A stretch of DNA of 64,000 nt from DATLNF01 sp963765815 (lineage in GTDB: Bacteria > Actinomycetota > Actinomycetes > BP-191): the NCBI GenBank assembly GCA_963765815.1, contig CAVXXT010000007.1, positions 310,001 through 374,000 on the forward strand. The letters run 5' to 3'. Shown piece after piece: positions 17,300-25,117 of this stretch. The translations under genes and the position numbers were made by a program. Under the pieces are notes generated by a model. The model was not told the origin of the DNA, made no database searches, and worked only from the letters and a program-made list of their open reading frames with translations. Each line of letters opens with the position of its first letter. The first letter of the stretch is position 1.

Positions 17300-18235
17300 T
17301 CATCCGTCGAGCGGTGCGCTCCAGACGGTGAACGACGGCTCCGACGCCATCCCCACGCTGCGGTAGAGGCGCAGCGCCGACGTCGTGTTGTCGGCGTCGA
17401 CGTCGAGTGCGGCCCGGTCGAGCCCGCGGCGGTCGAACTCGGCGAACAGGTGCCGCAGCAAGCCCTGCGCGATGCCCCGGCCGCGCCACGCCGGACGCAC
17501 GCCGAGCTCGGAGACGTAGCCCTCGGACCGACCGCCGCGCTCCTTCGCCCGCCCGATCGCGTGCCCGCGGATGACGCCGTCGACCTCCACGACCACCCAC
17601 AGCGTCGGGTCGTAGCCGCTGTCCGGCGAGTCACGTTCGTCCCACCACCAGCGGTCCGCGTCGACGCTCTCGCTGCCCCAGTGGTCGAGGAACGCCTCCG
17701 TCGACGCGTCGTACAGCTCGTCGTCGTCCTCGCCGGGCCGGTAGAGCCGCAGACCTGCGGGCGGCGGCACGTCGGATGCCGGAGCGGGCAGGTCGAGCAC
17801 CATCCGCAGGAAGTGCCGCGCCTCGGTGAGCCCACCGGCGCGCAGCACGGCCGGCGCGGTCTCGTCGCGGGCCCACGTCGTCGCCTTCACGGACCAGCCG
17901 GGTCCCTCGGCCTTGCGGCGTGCGGCCGCGAGCACCGCGTCGAGCAGCATCGTGCCGAGACCCCGGCCGCGGGCGTCCGGATGCACGCGAGTGAAGGTCT
18001 TCACCTCGTCGCCCGGCGTCGTCCACGCCTGGCCGAAGCCGAGCACGTCGCCGGCGGCGCCCTCGGCGATGAACGAGTCGGTCGCGAGCTCACAGCCGGG
18101 CGTGGTGAGCCGAGCTCGGGTGCTGCCGGCGTCGCTGCCGCGATCGACGTAGGCGCGCGTGCACGCGTCGAGCATCGCGGTCAGCGCGTCGACGTCGTCG
18201 AGCGTCGCGGGACGCAGTGCGGTCGGAGTGGTCAT
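17300..18235 (-). CDS. Tandem GNAT N-acetyltransferase
   Basis: A 311-residue protein with two GNAT domains. The first carries RVHPDARGRGLGTMLLD at about residues 90-106 and the second ELGVRPAWRGRGIAQGLLRHL at about 245-265; both are acetyl-CoA pyrophosphate-loop motifs (R/Q-x-x-G-x-G/A). The double-GNAT layout and length equal those of mycothiol synthase MshD, but I do not see enough specific identity to assign it. Start ATG 18235. Convergent with gpgS. Confidence 0.7.
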   Translation of the reverse strand: MTTPTALRPATLDDVDALTAMLDACTRAYVDRGSDAGSTRARLTTPGCELATDSFIAEGAAGDVLGFGQAWTTPGDEVKTFTRVHPDARGRGLGTMLLDAVLAAARRKAEGPGWSVKATTWARDETAPAVLRAGGLTEARHFLRMVLDLPAPASDVPPPAGLRLYRPGEDDDELYDASTEAFLDHWGSESVDADRWWWDERDSPDSGYDPTLWVVVEVDGVIRGHAIGRAKERGGRSEGYVSELGVRPAWRGRGIAQGLLRHLFAEFDRRGLDRAALDVDADNTTSALRLYRSVGMASEPSFTVWSAPLDG

Positions 18236-18290
18236 GGCTCGCGGAGTCTCCGGGGCCTCCGATCCCCGGGTCAACCGAGTTGTGACGCCG

Positions 18291-19127
18291 ATGAGTGACG
18301 CACCAGTGACGCCGACCCGCATCGTCTACACCGACCTCGACGGCACGATGGTGGGTCGATTCGGCAGCTTCTTCGCCGACGGATCCGGTACGCCGACCGT
18401 CGTGCCGGCGCAGACACTGGTCGCCCTGCACGAGGCGCGGATCACGCTGGTGCTGGTGAGCGGCCGCACGCGCGAGCAGCTCGGCGAGGCGGCCGCGATC
18501 ACCGGCGCGGACGGCTTCGTCGGCGAGCTCGGCGCGGTGCTCGGCTGGGATCACGGACGCCAGGTCGAGGTGCTGCGCGGAGAGATGCCCGACGACCTCG
18601 ACGGCACGCCGTACGACGTCGCCTGTGACGCGGCACTGCCGGAGCGGCTCTTCGCGCGGTTCCCCGGACGGCTCGAGTGGCACTCCCCCTGGCACGTCGG
18701 CCACGTCGCCGACCTGATGCTGCGCGGCAACGTCGACGTCAACGAAGCGCAGGCCTGGCTCGGCGAGAGCGGCTTCGGCTGGCTCGCGCTGCACGACAAC
18801 GGGGTGCTGCCGGGGCGCACGCTGCCAGACACGACCGACCCCGTGCACGTCTACCACCTGCTCCCCGGCGGCATCGACAAGGGCTTCGGCGTCGCGCGCG
18901 ACCTCGCCCGGCGCGGCCTGCGACGCGCGGACGCCGTCGCCATCGGCGACAGCCGCAGCGACCTGGCGATGGCCGGGCACGTCGGGCGCTTCTTCCTGGT
19001 CGCCAACGGCGCGGCGGCGCCGGCCACCCTCGCCGCGGCGGCGGCGTACGACAACGTGACGATCACCGAGCAGGGCTTCTCGTTGGGCTGGGCCGAGGCG
19101 ATCCGCCACGTCCTCGGCCGCTCCTGA
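18291..19127 (+). CDS. HAD-family phosphatase, mannosyl/glucosyl-3-phosphoglycerate phosphatase-like
   Basis: A 278-residue HAD enzyme of the Cof/MPGP type. Motif I is YTDLDGTMVG, motif II LVSGRTREQL, then a C2 cap, and the late motifs KGFGVARDLA and AIGDSRSDLAM. The family hydrolyses mannosyl- or glucosyl-3-phosphoglycerate. With gpgS 1 kb upstream it is a good candidate for the dephosphorylation step giving glucosylglycerate. ATG 18291 is chosen. A perfect hairpin begins at the base after its TGA. Confidence 0.7.
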   Translation: MSDAPVTPTRIVYTDLDGTMVGRFGSFFADGSGTPTVVPAQTLVALHEARITLVLVSGRTREQLGEAAAITGADGFVGELGAVLGWDHGRQVEVLRGEMPDDLDGTPYDVACDAALPERLFARFPGRLEWHSPWHVGHVADLMLRGNVDVNEAQAWLGESGFGWLALHDNGVLPGRTLPDTTDPVHVYHLLPGGIDKGFGVARDLARRGLRRADAVAIGDSRSDLAMAGHVGRFFLVANGAAAPATLAAAAAYDNVTITEQGFSLGWAEAIRHVLGRS

Positions 19128-19202
19128 CCGACTTCACCCACCTGGACGTCCTGATCGGCCCGATTCCGGGCCGATTTCCGACGTCCAGGTGGGTGAAGTC
19201 GG
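19128..19202. repeat. Long perfect hairpin (copy 1)
   Basis: Arms 19128-19150 and 19180-19202 are perfectly complementary over 23 bp. Inside lies a second perfect 9-bp stem (19154-19162 with 19167-19175, loop ATTC). It begins directly after the HAD gene's stop codon and has no T-tract. It shares ACTTCACCCAC with copy 2 at 21116. It could terminate transcription or be a palindromic mobile repeat. Confidence 0.75.
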
Positions 19203-19285
19203 CGCTTCGGTGGGGTGGCAGGAAGGTGAGACGGGTATGTCGAACCGCGTTCGGTAGGCACGTCGCCCCGCGGAGAGGTCACCCC

Positions 19286-21091
19286 ATGCGCGCTCGACTC
19301 ACGCTGCTGCTCGTCCCGGCGCTCGCTCTGCTCGGCGCCCCCGCGGTCGGCACCGCCGCCCCCGCGACGTGGACGGCGCGCCCCGCGACGTACGGCACGG
19401 TGGTCGAGACCGACGTGCGCGTGACGATGAGCGACGGGGTGCGCCTGGCCGTCGACGTCGTGCGTCCGGCCATCGAGGGCAAGCCGGCACCCGGCCGCTT
19501 CCCGGTGCTCGTGACGCAGACGCCGTACAACAAGAACGGCAGCACGCTGGCCTTCCGCACCGACTACCTGGTGACCCGCGGCTACGTCCAGGTCATCTCC
19601 GACGTCCGCGGCACCGGCAGCAGCGAGGGCAACTGGCGGTCCTTCGACGACCGCGAGCAGCTCGACGGCAAGGAGCTGGTCGAGTGGGCTTCGTCGCCGA
19701 AGCGCGAGTGGAGCGACGGGCGGGTCGGCCTGCACGGCACGTCGTACGGCGCCATCAACCAGCTCTTCACCGCCGCGCACCACCCCAAGGGCCTCAAGGC
19801 GCTCTTCCCGATCGTGCCCGAGGCCGACACCTACCGCGACATCGTCGCGAGCGGCGGCCAGGTCAACACCAGCTTCATCCCGCTCTGGCTCGGGCTGGTG
19901 ACGAGCCTCGGCCTGCTGCCGCCGACCTACGTCGGCAGCGACCCGGTCGGCGCGGCGACGACGGTCGCGGGCCACGTCGGCAACACGACGACGTTCCAGA
20001 TCGCGACGGTCGCGAGCGCGATGACCGGTGGAGACATCGCCTACGACGGGCCGTTCCACCGAACCCGCTCGCCGATCGAGATCATCGGCAAGGTCGGGGT
20101 CCCGACATTCATCACCGGCGGCTGGTTCGACCTCTTCCAGCGCGGCGAGCCGCTGCTCTACGAGCGACTTCGGGCGCAGGGCACGCCGACGCGGCTCGTC
20201 ATGGGCCCGTGGACGCACCTGACCGCGGGTGACGCACCGGGCTTCGTCGAGTCCGGCTTCCCGAGCCTCGACGAGCTCGAGCTCCGGTGGTTCGACCACT
20301 ACGTCCGCGGCGCCAAGGACCCGACGCTCGACCGCGACATCGCGCCGGTCACCTACCACCGGCTCGGCGAGGCCGGCTACCGCACCGCGACGTCCTGGCC
20401 GCCGAGCGGTACGTCGTACCGCGCGCTCCCGCTCGGCGGCGCCGCGCAGCCCGGCCGTCCGGGCACGCTCGGCGTCGCGCCGGACCCCGCGGCCGCGCCG
20501 GACACCCTGCTCTGGAACCCGCTCGCGGGCGGCTGCACCCGATCGACGGCCCAGTGGACGGCGGGCGCCGCGTCCGGCTCGCCGTGCGAGGAGGACAACC
20601 GGGCGGACGACGCGACCGCGCTGTCCTACGACCTGCCGGTGACGAAGGACACGGCGCTGGCCGGGCCGGTCGCTGCGCGGCTCTTCGTCGAGAGCACGCG
20701 CGACGCGATGCTCACCGCCCGGGTCGAGGACGTCGCGCCCGACGGCACGTCGACGCAGATCAGCGCCGGCTGGCAGGTCCTGTCGCTGCGCGCGCTCGAC
20801 CGCTCGAAGAGCACGGTGCGCGGCGGTCACGTCGTACGCCCGTGGCACCCGTTCACCCGCGAGTCGAAGCTGCCGGTGACCGCCGGTGAGGTCAACGAGG
20901 TGCAGATCGAGGTGTTCCCGACCGCCGCGGTGATCAAGGCCGGGCACTCGCTGCGGATCTCGCTGCAGACCGCCGACGCGCCGCACCTGATGCCGCCGCT
21001 GACGCAGCTGGCCGACTCGGCCGGCGCGATGCTGTCGATCTACCACGACGCCGCGCACCCCAGCGCCCTGGTGGTCCCCTTCTCCTCCTAG
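19286..21091 (+). CDS. Secreted CocE/NonD-family (X-Pro dipeptidyl-peptidase-like) hydrolase
   Basis: A 601-residue serine hydrolase. Residues 1-25 are a signal peptide (LTLLLVPALALLGAPAVGTAA). The alpha/beta hydrolase core has the nucleophile Ser153 in GLHGTSYGAINQ, an acid near FITGGWFDLFQ and a His in MGPWTHLTAG. The C-terminal third is the jelly-roll domain of the S15/CocE family. Substrates range from cocaine-like esters to peptides and cannot be told here. ATG 19286 follows AGAGG. Flanked on both sides by long hairpins; a second family member is at 27857. Confidence 0.85.
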   Translation: MRARLTLLLVPALALLGAPAVGTAAPATWTARPATYGTVVETDVRVTMSDGVRLAVDVVRPAIEGKPAPGRFPVLVTQTPYNKNGSTLAFRTDYLVTRGYVQVISDVRGTGSSEGNWRSFDDREQLDGKELVEWASSPKREWSDGRVGLHGTSYGAINQLFTAAHHPKGLKALFPIVPEADTYRDIVASGGQVNTSFIPLWLGLVTSLGLLPPTYVGSDPVGAATTVAGHVGNTTTFQIATVASAMTGGDIAYDGPFHRTRSPIEIIGKVGVPTFITGGWFDLFQRGEPLLYERLRAQGTPTRLVMGPWTHLTAGDAPGFVESGFPSLDELELRWFDHYVRGAKDPTLDRDIAPVTYHRLGEAGYRTATSWPPSGTSYRALPLGGAAQPGRPGTLGVAPDPAAAPDTLLWNPLAGGCTRSTAQWTAGAASGSPCEEDNRADDATALSYDLPVTKDTALAGPVAARLFVESTRDAMLTARVEDVAPDGTSTQISAGWQVLSLRALDRSKSTVRGGHVVRPWHPFTRESKLPVTAGEVNEVQIEVFPTAAVIKAGHSLRISLQTADAPHLMPPLTQLADSAGAMLSIYHDAAHPSALVVPFSS

Positions 21092-21115
21092 CCGCCGGTT
21101 CCCGCCCAAATCTCG

Positions 21116-21186
21116 CACTTCACCCACTCCACCTACGCGCTGACGCCGCGAATCGCGCTCATGGCGTAGGTGGAGTGGGTGAAGTG
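21116..21186. repeat. Long perfect hairpin (copy 2)
   Basis: Arms 21116-21138 and 21164-21186 are perfectly complementary over 23 bp around a 25-nt centre containing CGCG-AAT-CGCG. The outer ACTTCACCCAC core equals that of copy 1, but the inner half of the stem differs in sequence while remaining fully paired. Confidence 0.75.
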
Positions 21187-21218
21187 GGATGGGGAGAGAG
21201 GCCGTAGGGTCTCGGCGC

Positions 21219-23387
21219 ATGGACGGCGGACGGCTCGAGCTGCGCGTGTCCGTCTCGCCGTCGGCGCTCGACACCCGCCGCGGTGTGGCGCGGCTGCACC
21301 CGACCGCGCTGCAGGCGCTCGGCCTGAAGGCGTGGGACGTCGTCGGCATCTCCGGCAGCCGGCTCACCGCCGCGCTGGTGGCCCTGACACCGTCCGGGTC
21401 CGACCCCGCGGAGATCGTGCTCGACGACCTCACCTGCGCCAACGCGGGCACGGCGCCGGGCGCACTGGTCGTGGTCGGCCCGCTCGCCGCGCAGCCGGCG
21501 TCGTCGATCCGGCTCGCCGACCAGCCGCCGGCCGGCACGACGGTGCACCCGGGAGCGCTGCGGCTCGCCCTGCTCGGCAAGGTGATGACCGCCGGCGACG
21601 CGATCAGCCTGCTGCCGCAGGACTTCGTCCCCACCGAGGGGGTGGGTCCGGACGAGCTGAGCGCCGTCGTCGCGTCGCTGTCCCGCAGCCTCGGCGAGTC
21701 GTGGACGACGATCGCCGTGACGGTCGCCGAGACGGTGCCGCCCGGCGTCGTGCGGGTGTCGATGGAGACGACGGTCACGTGGGCGGGCGCGCAGACGACG
21801 AGCTCCGGTACGCCGATGCTCGCGCCTCCGGTCGCGCCCGCGTCGGCCGGTGAGGCGGGAGCGGCGCGCGCCGCGGCAGTCGCGGACCTGCCCGGCCTCG
21901 AGGCCGCCGCGAAGTCGCTGCAGGAGCGCCTCGAGATCGGCTTCCACCGCCACGAGCTGCTCAGCCGCCTCGGCTCGTCGCCGATGCTCGGGGTGCTGGT
22001 CAGCGGCCCGCCGGGCTCCGGCAAGGTCGCGCTGGTCAACGCGGTCTCCGCCGCGGTCGGCGCCTCCGTGCACCGGCTGTGGGGGCCGGCGCTCACCCGC
22101 ATCGAAGCGGGCCCGGCGGTCGCGGAGATCGACCGGGTCATCGCCGCGGTCGAGGCAGACCCGCCCGCCGTCCTGCTGATCGAGGACGTCGACGTGGTGC
22201 TGCCGCGCGAGAACGGCGGCCCGCTGGTCAGCCTGGTGCTGCAGCACGTCGAGCGTCTCGTCGCTGCCGCGAAGATCGCGGTGGTCGCGACCACGGCGCA
22301 TCCCGGTGAGGTCTGCGCCGACCTGCTCCGGCCGGGTCTGCTCGAGCAGCAGATCGCGATCGGCGTACCGCAGCGGGACGACCGGCGCCGCATCCTCGAG
22401 GTGCAGAGCCGCGCCCTGCCGCTCGGCCCCGACGTGCGGCTCGCCGACATCGCTCTCGCGACCCCGGGCTACGTCGCCGCCGACCTGGTCGCCCTCGCCC
22501 GCGAGGCCGCCGTCCGCGCCGCGCAGCGGATCGCGGCGGCCGGTGACGCGCCGGCGCTGCTGCGCGTCGAGCACGCCGACTTCACCGCGGCGCTCGAGGT
22601 CGTGCGCCCGAGCACCGTCGACAGCGCGGCGCTGGTCGTCGGCGACATCACGCTCGACGACGTTGGCAACATGGAGTCGGTGAAGCAGGTGCTCACCGAG
22701 ACCGTGGTGTGGCCGCTGCTCTACCCGGACACCTTCGACCGGCTCGGCGTCGCGCCGTCACGCGGCGTGCTGCTGCACGGCCCGCCCGGCTGCGGCAAGA
22801 CGTTCGTCGTACGCGCTCTCGCGGGCAGCGCGCAGGTCAACGTCTTCAGCGTCAAGGGCGCCGAGCTGATGTCGAAGTGGGTCGGGGAGAGCGAGCGCGG
22901 CGTGCGCGACCTGTTCCAGCGGGCGCGCGCGGCCGCACCGTCGCTGGTGTTCCTCGACGAGGTCGACGCGCTTGCCCCGGTGCGCGGCGGCAGCAGCGAC
23001 GCGGGAGCGACCGACCGGGTCGTGGCGGCGCTGCTCACCGAGCTCGACGGCATCGAGCCGATGCGCGACGTGGTCGTCGTCGCGGCGACCAACCGGCCGG
23101 ACCTGGTCGACCCGGCGCTGCTCCGGCCGGGCCGGATCGAGCGGCTGGTCGAGGTCGGGCCGCCGGACGTCGCCTCACGGGAGGCGGTGCTGCGCGCGGT
23201 CACCCGTCGTACGCCGCTCGCCTCTGACGTCGACCTCGCCGCCGTCGCGGCGGCCACCGAGGGGCGGTCGTGCGCCGATCTCGAAGGGCTGGTGCGCGAG
23301 GCCGCGATGACCGCGATGCGCGAGAACCGCGACTCCCCCCAGCTCACCGCCGCCCACGTCGCGGCCGCCCTATCCCGCCTGCGTTAG
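21219..23387 (+). CDS. CDC48/p97-like tandem AAA+ ATPase
   Basis: A 722-residue protein. The N-terminal about 200 residues have the CDC48 N-domain layout (ELRVSVSPSALDTRRGVARLHPTALQALGL). Two AAA modules follow. The first has GPPGSGKVAL and LLIEDVDVV: the Walker A Thr/Ser is Val and the Walker B acids are altered, so it is probably inactive. The second is canonical: GPPGCGKTFV, LVFLDEVDAL, ATNRPDLVDPALLRPGRIERL. It likely unfolds or remodels proteins. The stop overlaps that of the convergent methyltransferase. Confidence 0.85.
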   Translation: MDGGRLELRVSVSPSALDTRRGVARLHPTALQALGLKAWDVVGISGSRLTAALVALTPSGSDPAEIVLDDLTCANAGTAPGALVVVGPLAAQPASSIRLADQPPAGTTVHPGALRLALLGKVMTAGDAISLLPQDFVPTEGVGPDELSAVVASLSRSLGESWTTIAVTVAETVPPGVVRVSMETTVTWAGAQTTSSGTPMLAPPVAPASAGEAGAARAAAVADLPGLEAAAKSLQERLEIGFHRHELLSRLGSSPMLGVLVSGPPGSGKVALVNAVSAAVGASVHRLWGPALTRIEAGPAVAEIDRVIAAVEADPPAVLLIEDVDVVLPRENGGPLVSLVLQHVERLVAAAKIAVVATTAHPGEVCADLLRPGLLEQQIAIGVPQRDDRRRILEVQSRALPLGPDVRLADIALATPGYVAADLVALAREAAVRAAQRIAAAGDAPALLRVEHADFTAALEVVRPSTVDSAALVVGDITLDDVGNMESVKQVLTETVVWPLLYPDTFDRLGVAPSRGVLLHGPPGCGKTFVVRALAGSAQVNVFSVKGAELMSKWVGESERGVRDLFQRARAAAPSLVFLDEVDALAPVRGGSSDAGATDRVVAALLTELDGIEPMRDVVVVAATNRPDLVDPALLRPGRIERLVEVGPPDVASREAVLRAVTRRTPLASDVDLAAVAAATEGRSCADLEGLVREAAMTAMRENRDSPQLTAAHVAAALSRLR

Positions 23388-24169
23388 CCGGGTTTGGTGG
23401 CGCGGAGGCAGAGCTTGGTGTCGGTGTACGCCGCCACGGTGCCGTCGGCCTCGACCTCGACCCGGTACGCCGCCCGCGTGTCGGCGTCGGCCTCGCGGAA
23501 GCGCCGGCGTACCTCGTCCGCGGTGTCGCCGACGCAGCCGGAGCGGGTCAGCCACGGCTCCAGGTCGTGGCGCTTGCGGGTGAGCATCGACTCGGCAACG
23601 TCGAGCCGGGAGCCGCGCAGCACCGCGCGCCAGCGTGACGCCGGCCACGACCGGCCGTGCGACGGGTCGCGCAGCCGCTCGACGTCGTCGAGCCAGCGGG
23701 CGAGGTCCTCGTCCTCGGGCACGGTCGTGTCGACGAGCAGGAGCATCCCGCCGGGTGCCAGCACGCGCGCCACCTCGTCGACGAACCGCGCGATGTCGCC
23801 GAAGTGGTGCGGCGCGATCCGGCAGGACACGACGTTCATCGACCCGGTGCGCACCGGCAGCTGCTCGGCGGCGCCGACCGCCCAGCCGAGCGCGGGCCGC
23901 TCGGTGGTCGCGCGCGCGGCGGCCACGGACTCCGGCGTGATGTCGGTGCCGACGACGCGGTGGCCCGCGGCGATCAGCGCGCGCGTCGCGAACCCGCCGC
24001 CGCATGCGACGTCGAGCGCGAGCCCGGGGAGCACCGACCCGGCGCGGGCGGTGAACCAGGCCAGGTCGTCGCCGCCGGCGTGGCTCTCGCTGGTCGCGTA
24101 GGCGTCGGCGACCCGGCCGTACTGCGCCTGGTTGCGCCGCTGGATCTCCCGCAGCGCGTCCTCGTCCAC
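23384..24169 (-). CDS. Class I SAM-dependent methyltransferase
   Basis: A 261-residue protein of the UbiE/MenG-like Methyltransf_11 type. Motif I is LALDVACGGGFATRAL (residues about 51-66), the acidic loop is VVGTDITPESV, and motif III is RVLAPGGMLLLVDT. The LALDVACGGG loop binds S-adenosylmethionine. A small-molecule or quinone substrate is possible, but the sequence does not decide. Start is GTG 24169. Confidence 0.8.
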   Translation of the reverse strand: MDEDALREIQRRNQAQYGRVADAYATSESHAGGDDLAWFTARAGSVLPGLALDVACGGGFATRALIAAGHRVVGTDITPESVAAARATTERPALGWAVGAAEQLPVRTGSMNVVSCRIAPHHFGDIARFVDEVARVLAPGGMLLLVDTTVPEDEDLARWLDDVERLRDPSHGRSWPASRWRAVLRGSRLDVAESMLTRKRHDLEPWLTRSGCVGDTADEVRRRFREADADTRAAYRVEVEADGTVAAYTDTKLCLRATKPG

Positions 24170-24184
24170 GTCGCCGACCGTACG

Positions 24185-24733
24185 TCAGCGGGGGTAGTCG
24201 CGGGTGACGACGACGGTCAGGCCGCTGCCCTGGAGCCCGGACGGACGAGGAGCCGCCCGCCGTACGGCGGGGAACTGCGCGCGCAGCTCGGCCGCGGCCG
24301 CGGCCTGGCCGGGGGCGAAGAAGACGGTCGTCTCGGTGACGGCGTACCGCGTGTTGGTCACCTCGACCACCTCCCAGCCGCCGCGGGTGAAGTCCTCGGC
24401 CGCCTTCTTGGCCAGCCCGGTGACGCGGGAGTAGTTGAAGACGGTCAGCGGCGGCCGCTCGACGACCGGCGACTCCGACGGCGCCGGGGTGGCCGGGTCG
24501 GGTGGGGTGTCCGGCGGCGTGGACGACGACAGCACCGGGTCGTCGTCGGTCGGGAAGACGTCGGGCGGAGGTGACTGGACGACGGCCGGGCCGAGCCCCG
24601 CGTCGAGGGCCGGCCGAGTCGAGTGCCCGAAGAGGGCGTTGAGGACCAGGAGTCCGAGGGCGACCAGGGCGACCGCACCGAGCGCGCCGAGCGCCTCACG
24701 CGGCCCGCGTCGGCCGCGCCACTCCTCCGTCAG
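24185..24733 (-). CDS. LytR C-terminal-domain membrane protein
   Basis: Residues about 100-182 (PLTVFNYSRVTGLAKKAAEDFTRGGWEVVEVTN) are the LytR_C domain, expected outside the membrane. Upstream in the same frame a single helix (GALGAVALVALGLLVLNALFG) and a short Arg-rich cytosolic start are encoded, but no ATG, GTG or TTG precedes them. The only suitable initiator is CTG 24733, whose CTGA overlaps the stop of the DUF3263 gene. The conventional GTG at 24535 would delete the membrane anchor. Role in cell-wall polymer attachment is inferred. Confidence 0.65.
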   Translation of the reverse strand: MTEEWRGRRGPREALGALGAVALVALGLLVLNALFGHSTRPALDAGLGPAVVQSPPPDVFPTDDDPVLSSSTPPDTPPDPATPAPSESPVVERPPLTVFNYSRVTGLAKKAAEDFTRGGWEVVEVTNTRYAVTETTVFFAPGQAAAAAELRAQFPAVRRAAPRPSGLQGSGLTVVVTRDYPR

Positions 24734-25017
24734 GCGTCGACCCCGAGGCGCCGGGCCTGGCGGGTGCGCTGGCGGGTGGCGCGCAGGCGGCGCAGCCGCT
24801 TGACCAGCATCGGGTCGTGGACGAGCGCCTCAGGGCGGTCGATCAGGGTGTTGACCACCTGGTAGTAGCGGGTGGCGCTCATATCGAACAGGTCGCGGAT
24901 CGCCTGCTCCTTGGCGCCGGCGTACTTCCACCACTGGCGCTCGAAGGCGAGGATCGCGCGCTCGCGGTCGGTCAGCTCGCCGACGGGCGCGGCGCCGATC
25001 GAAGGGGCGGCCTCCAC
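24730..25017 (-). CDS. DUF3263 family protein
   Basis: A 95-residue protein starting at GTG 25017, which has a strong AAAGGAG site 6 nt upstream. The core LTDRERAILAFERQWWKYAGAKEQAIRDLFDMSATRYYQVVNTLIDRPEAL is the DUF3263 signature. It reads as a helix-turn-helix-like fold, so DNA binding is plausible. The tail is Arg-rich. Overlaps the LytR_C gene by 4 nt. Confidence 0.85.
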   Translation of the reverse strand: MEAAPSIGAAPVGELTDRERAILAFERQWWKYAGAKEQAIRDLFDMSATRYYQVVNTLIDRPEALVHDPMLVKRLRRLRATRQRTRQARRLGVDA

Positions 25018-25117
25018 GCGAGCTCCTTTGCGCTCAGCCGGCGAGGTGCCGGGAAATGACAACGTTGTCATTCTGGCACGCCGGGCGGACAAAGCAAGCC
25101 TGACCGGGCTCCCGGGG

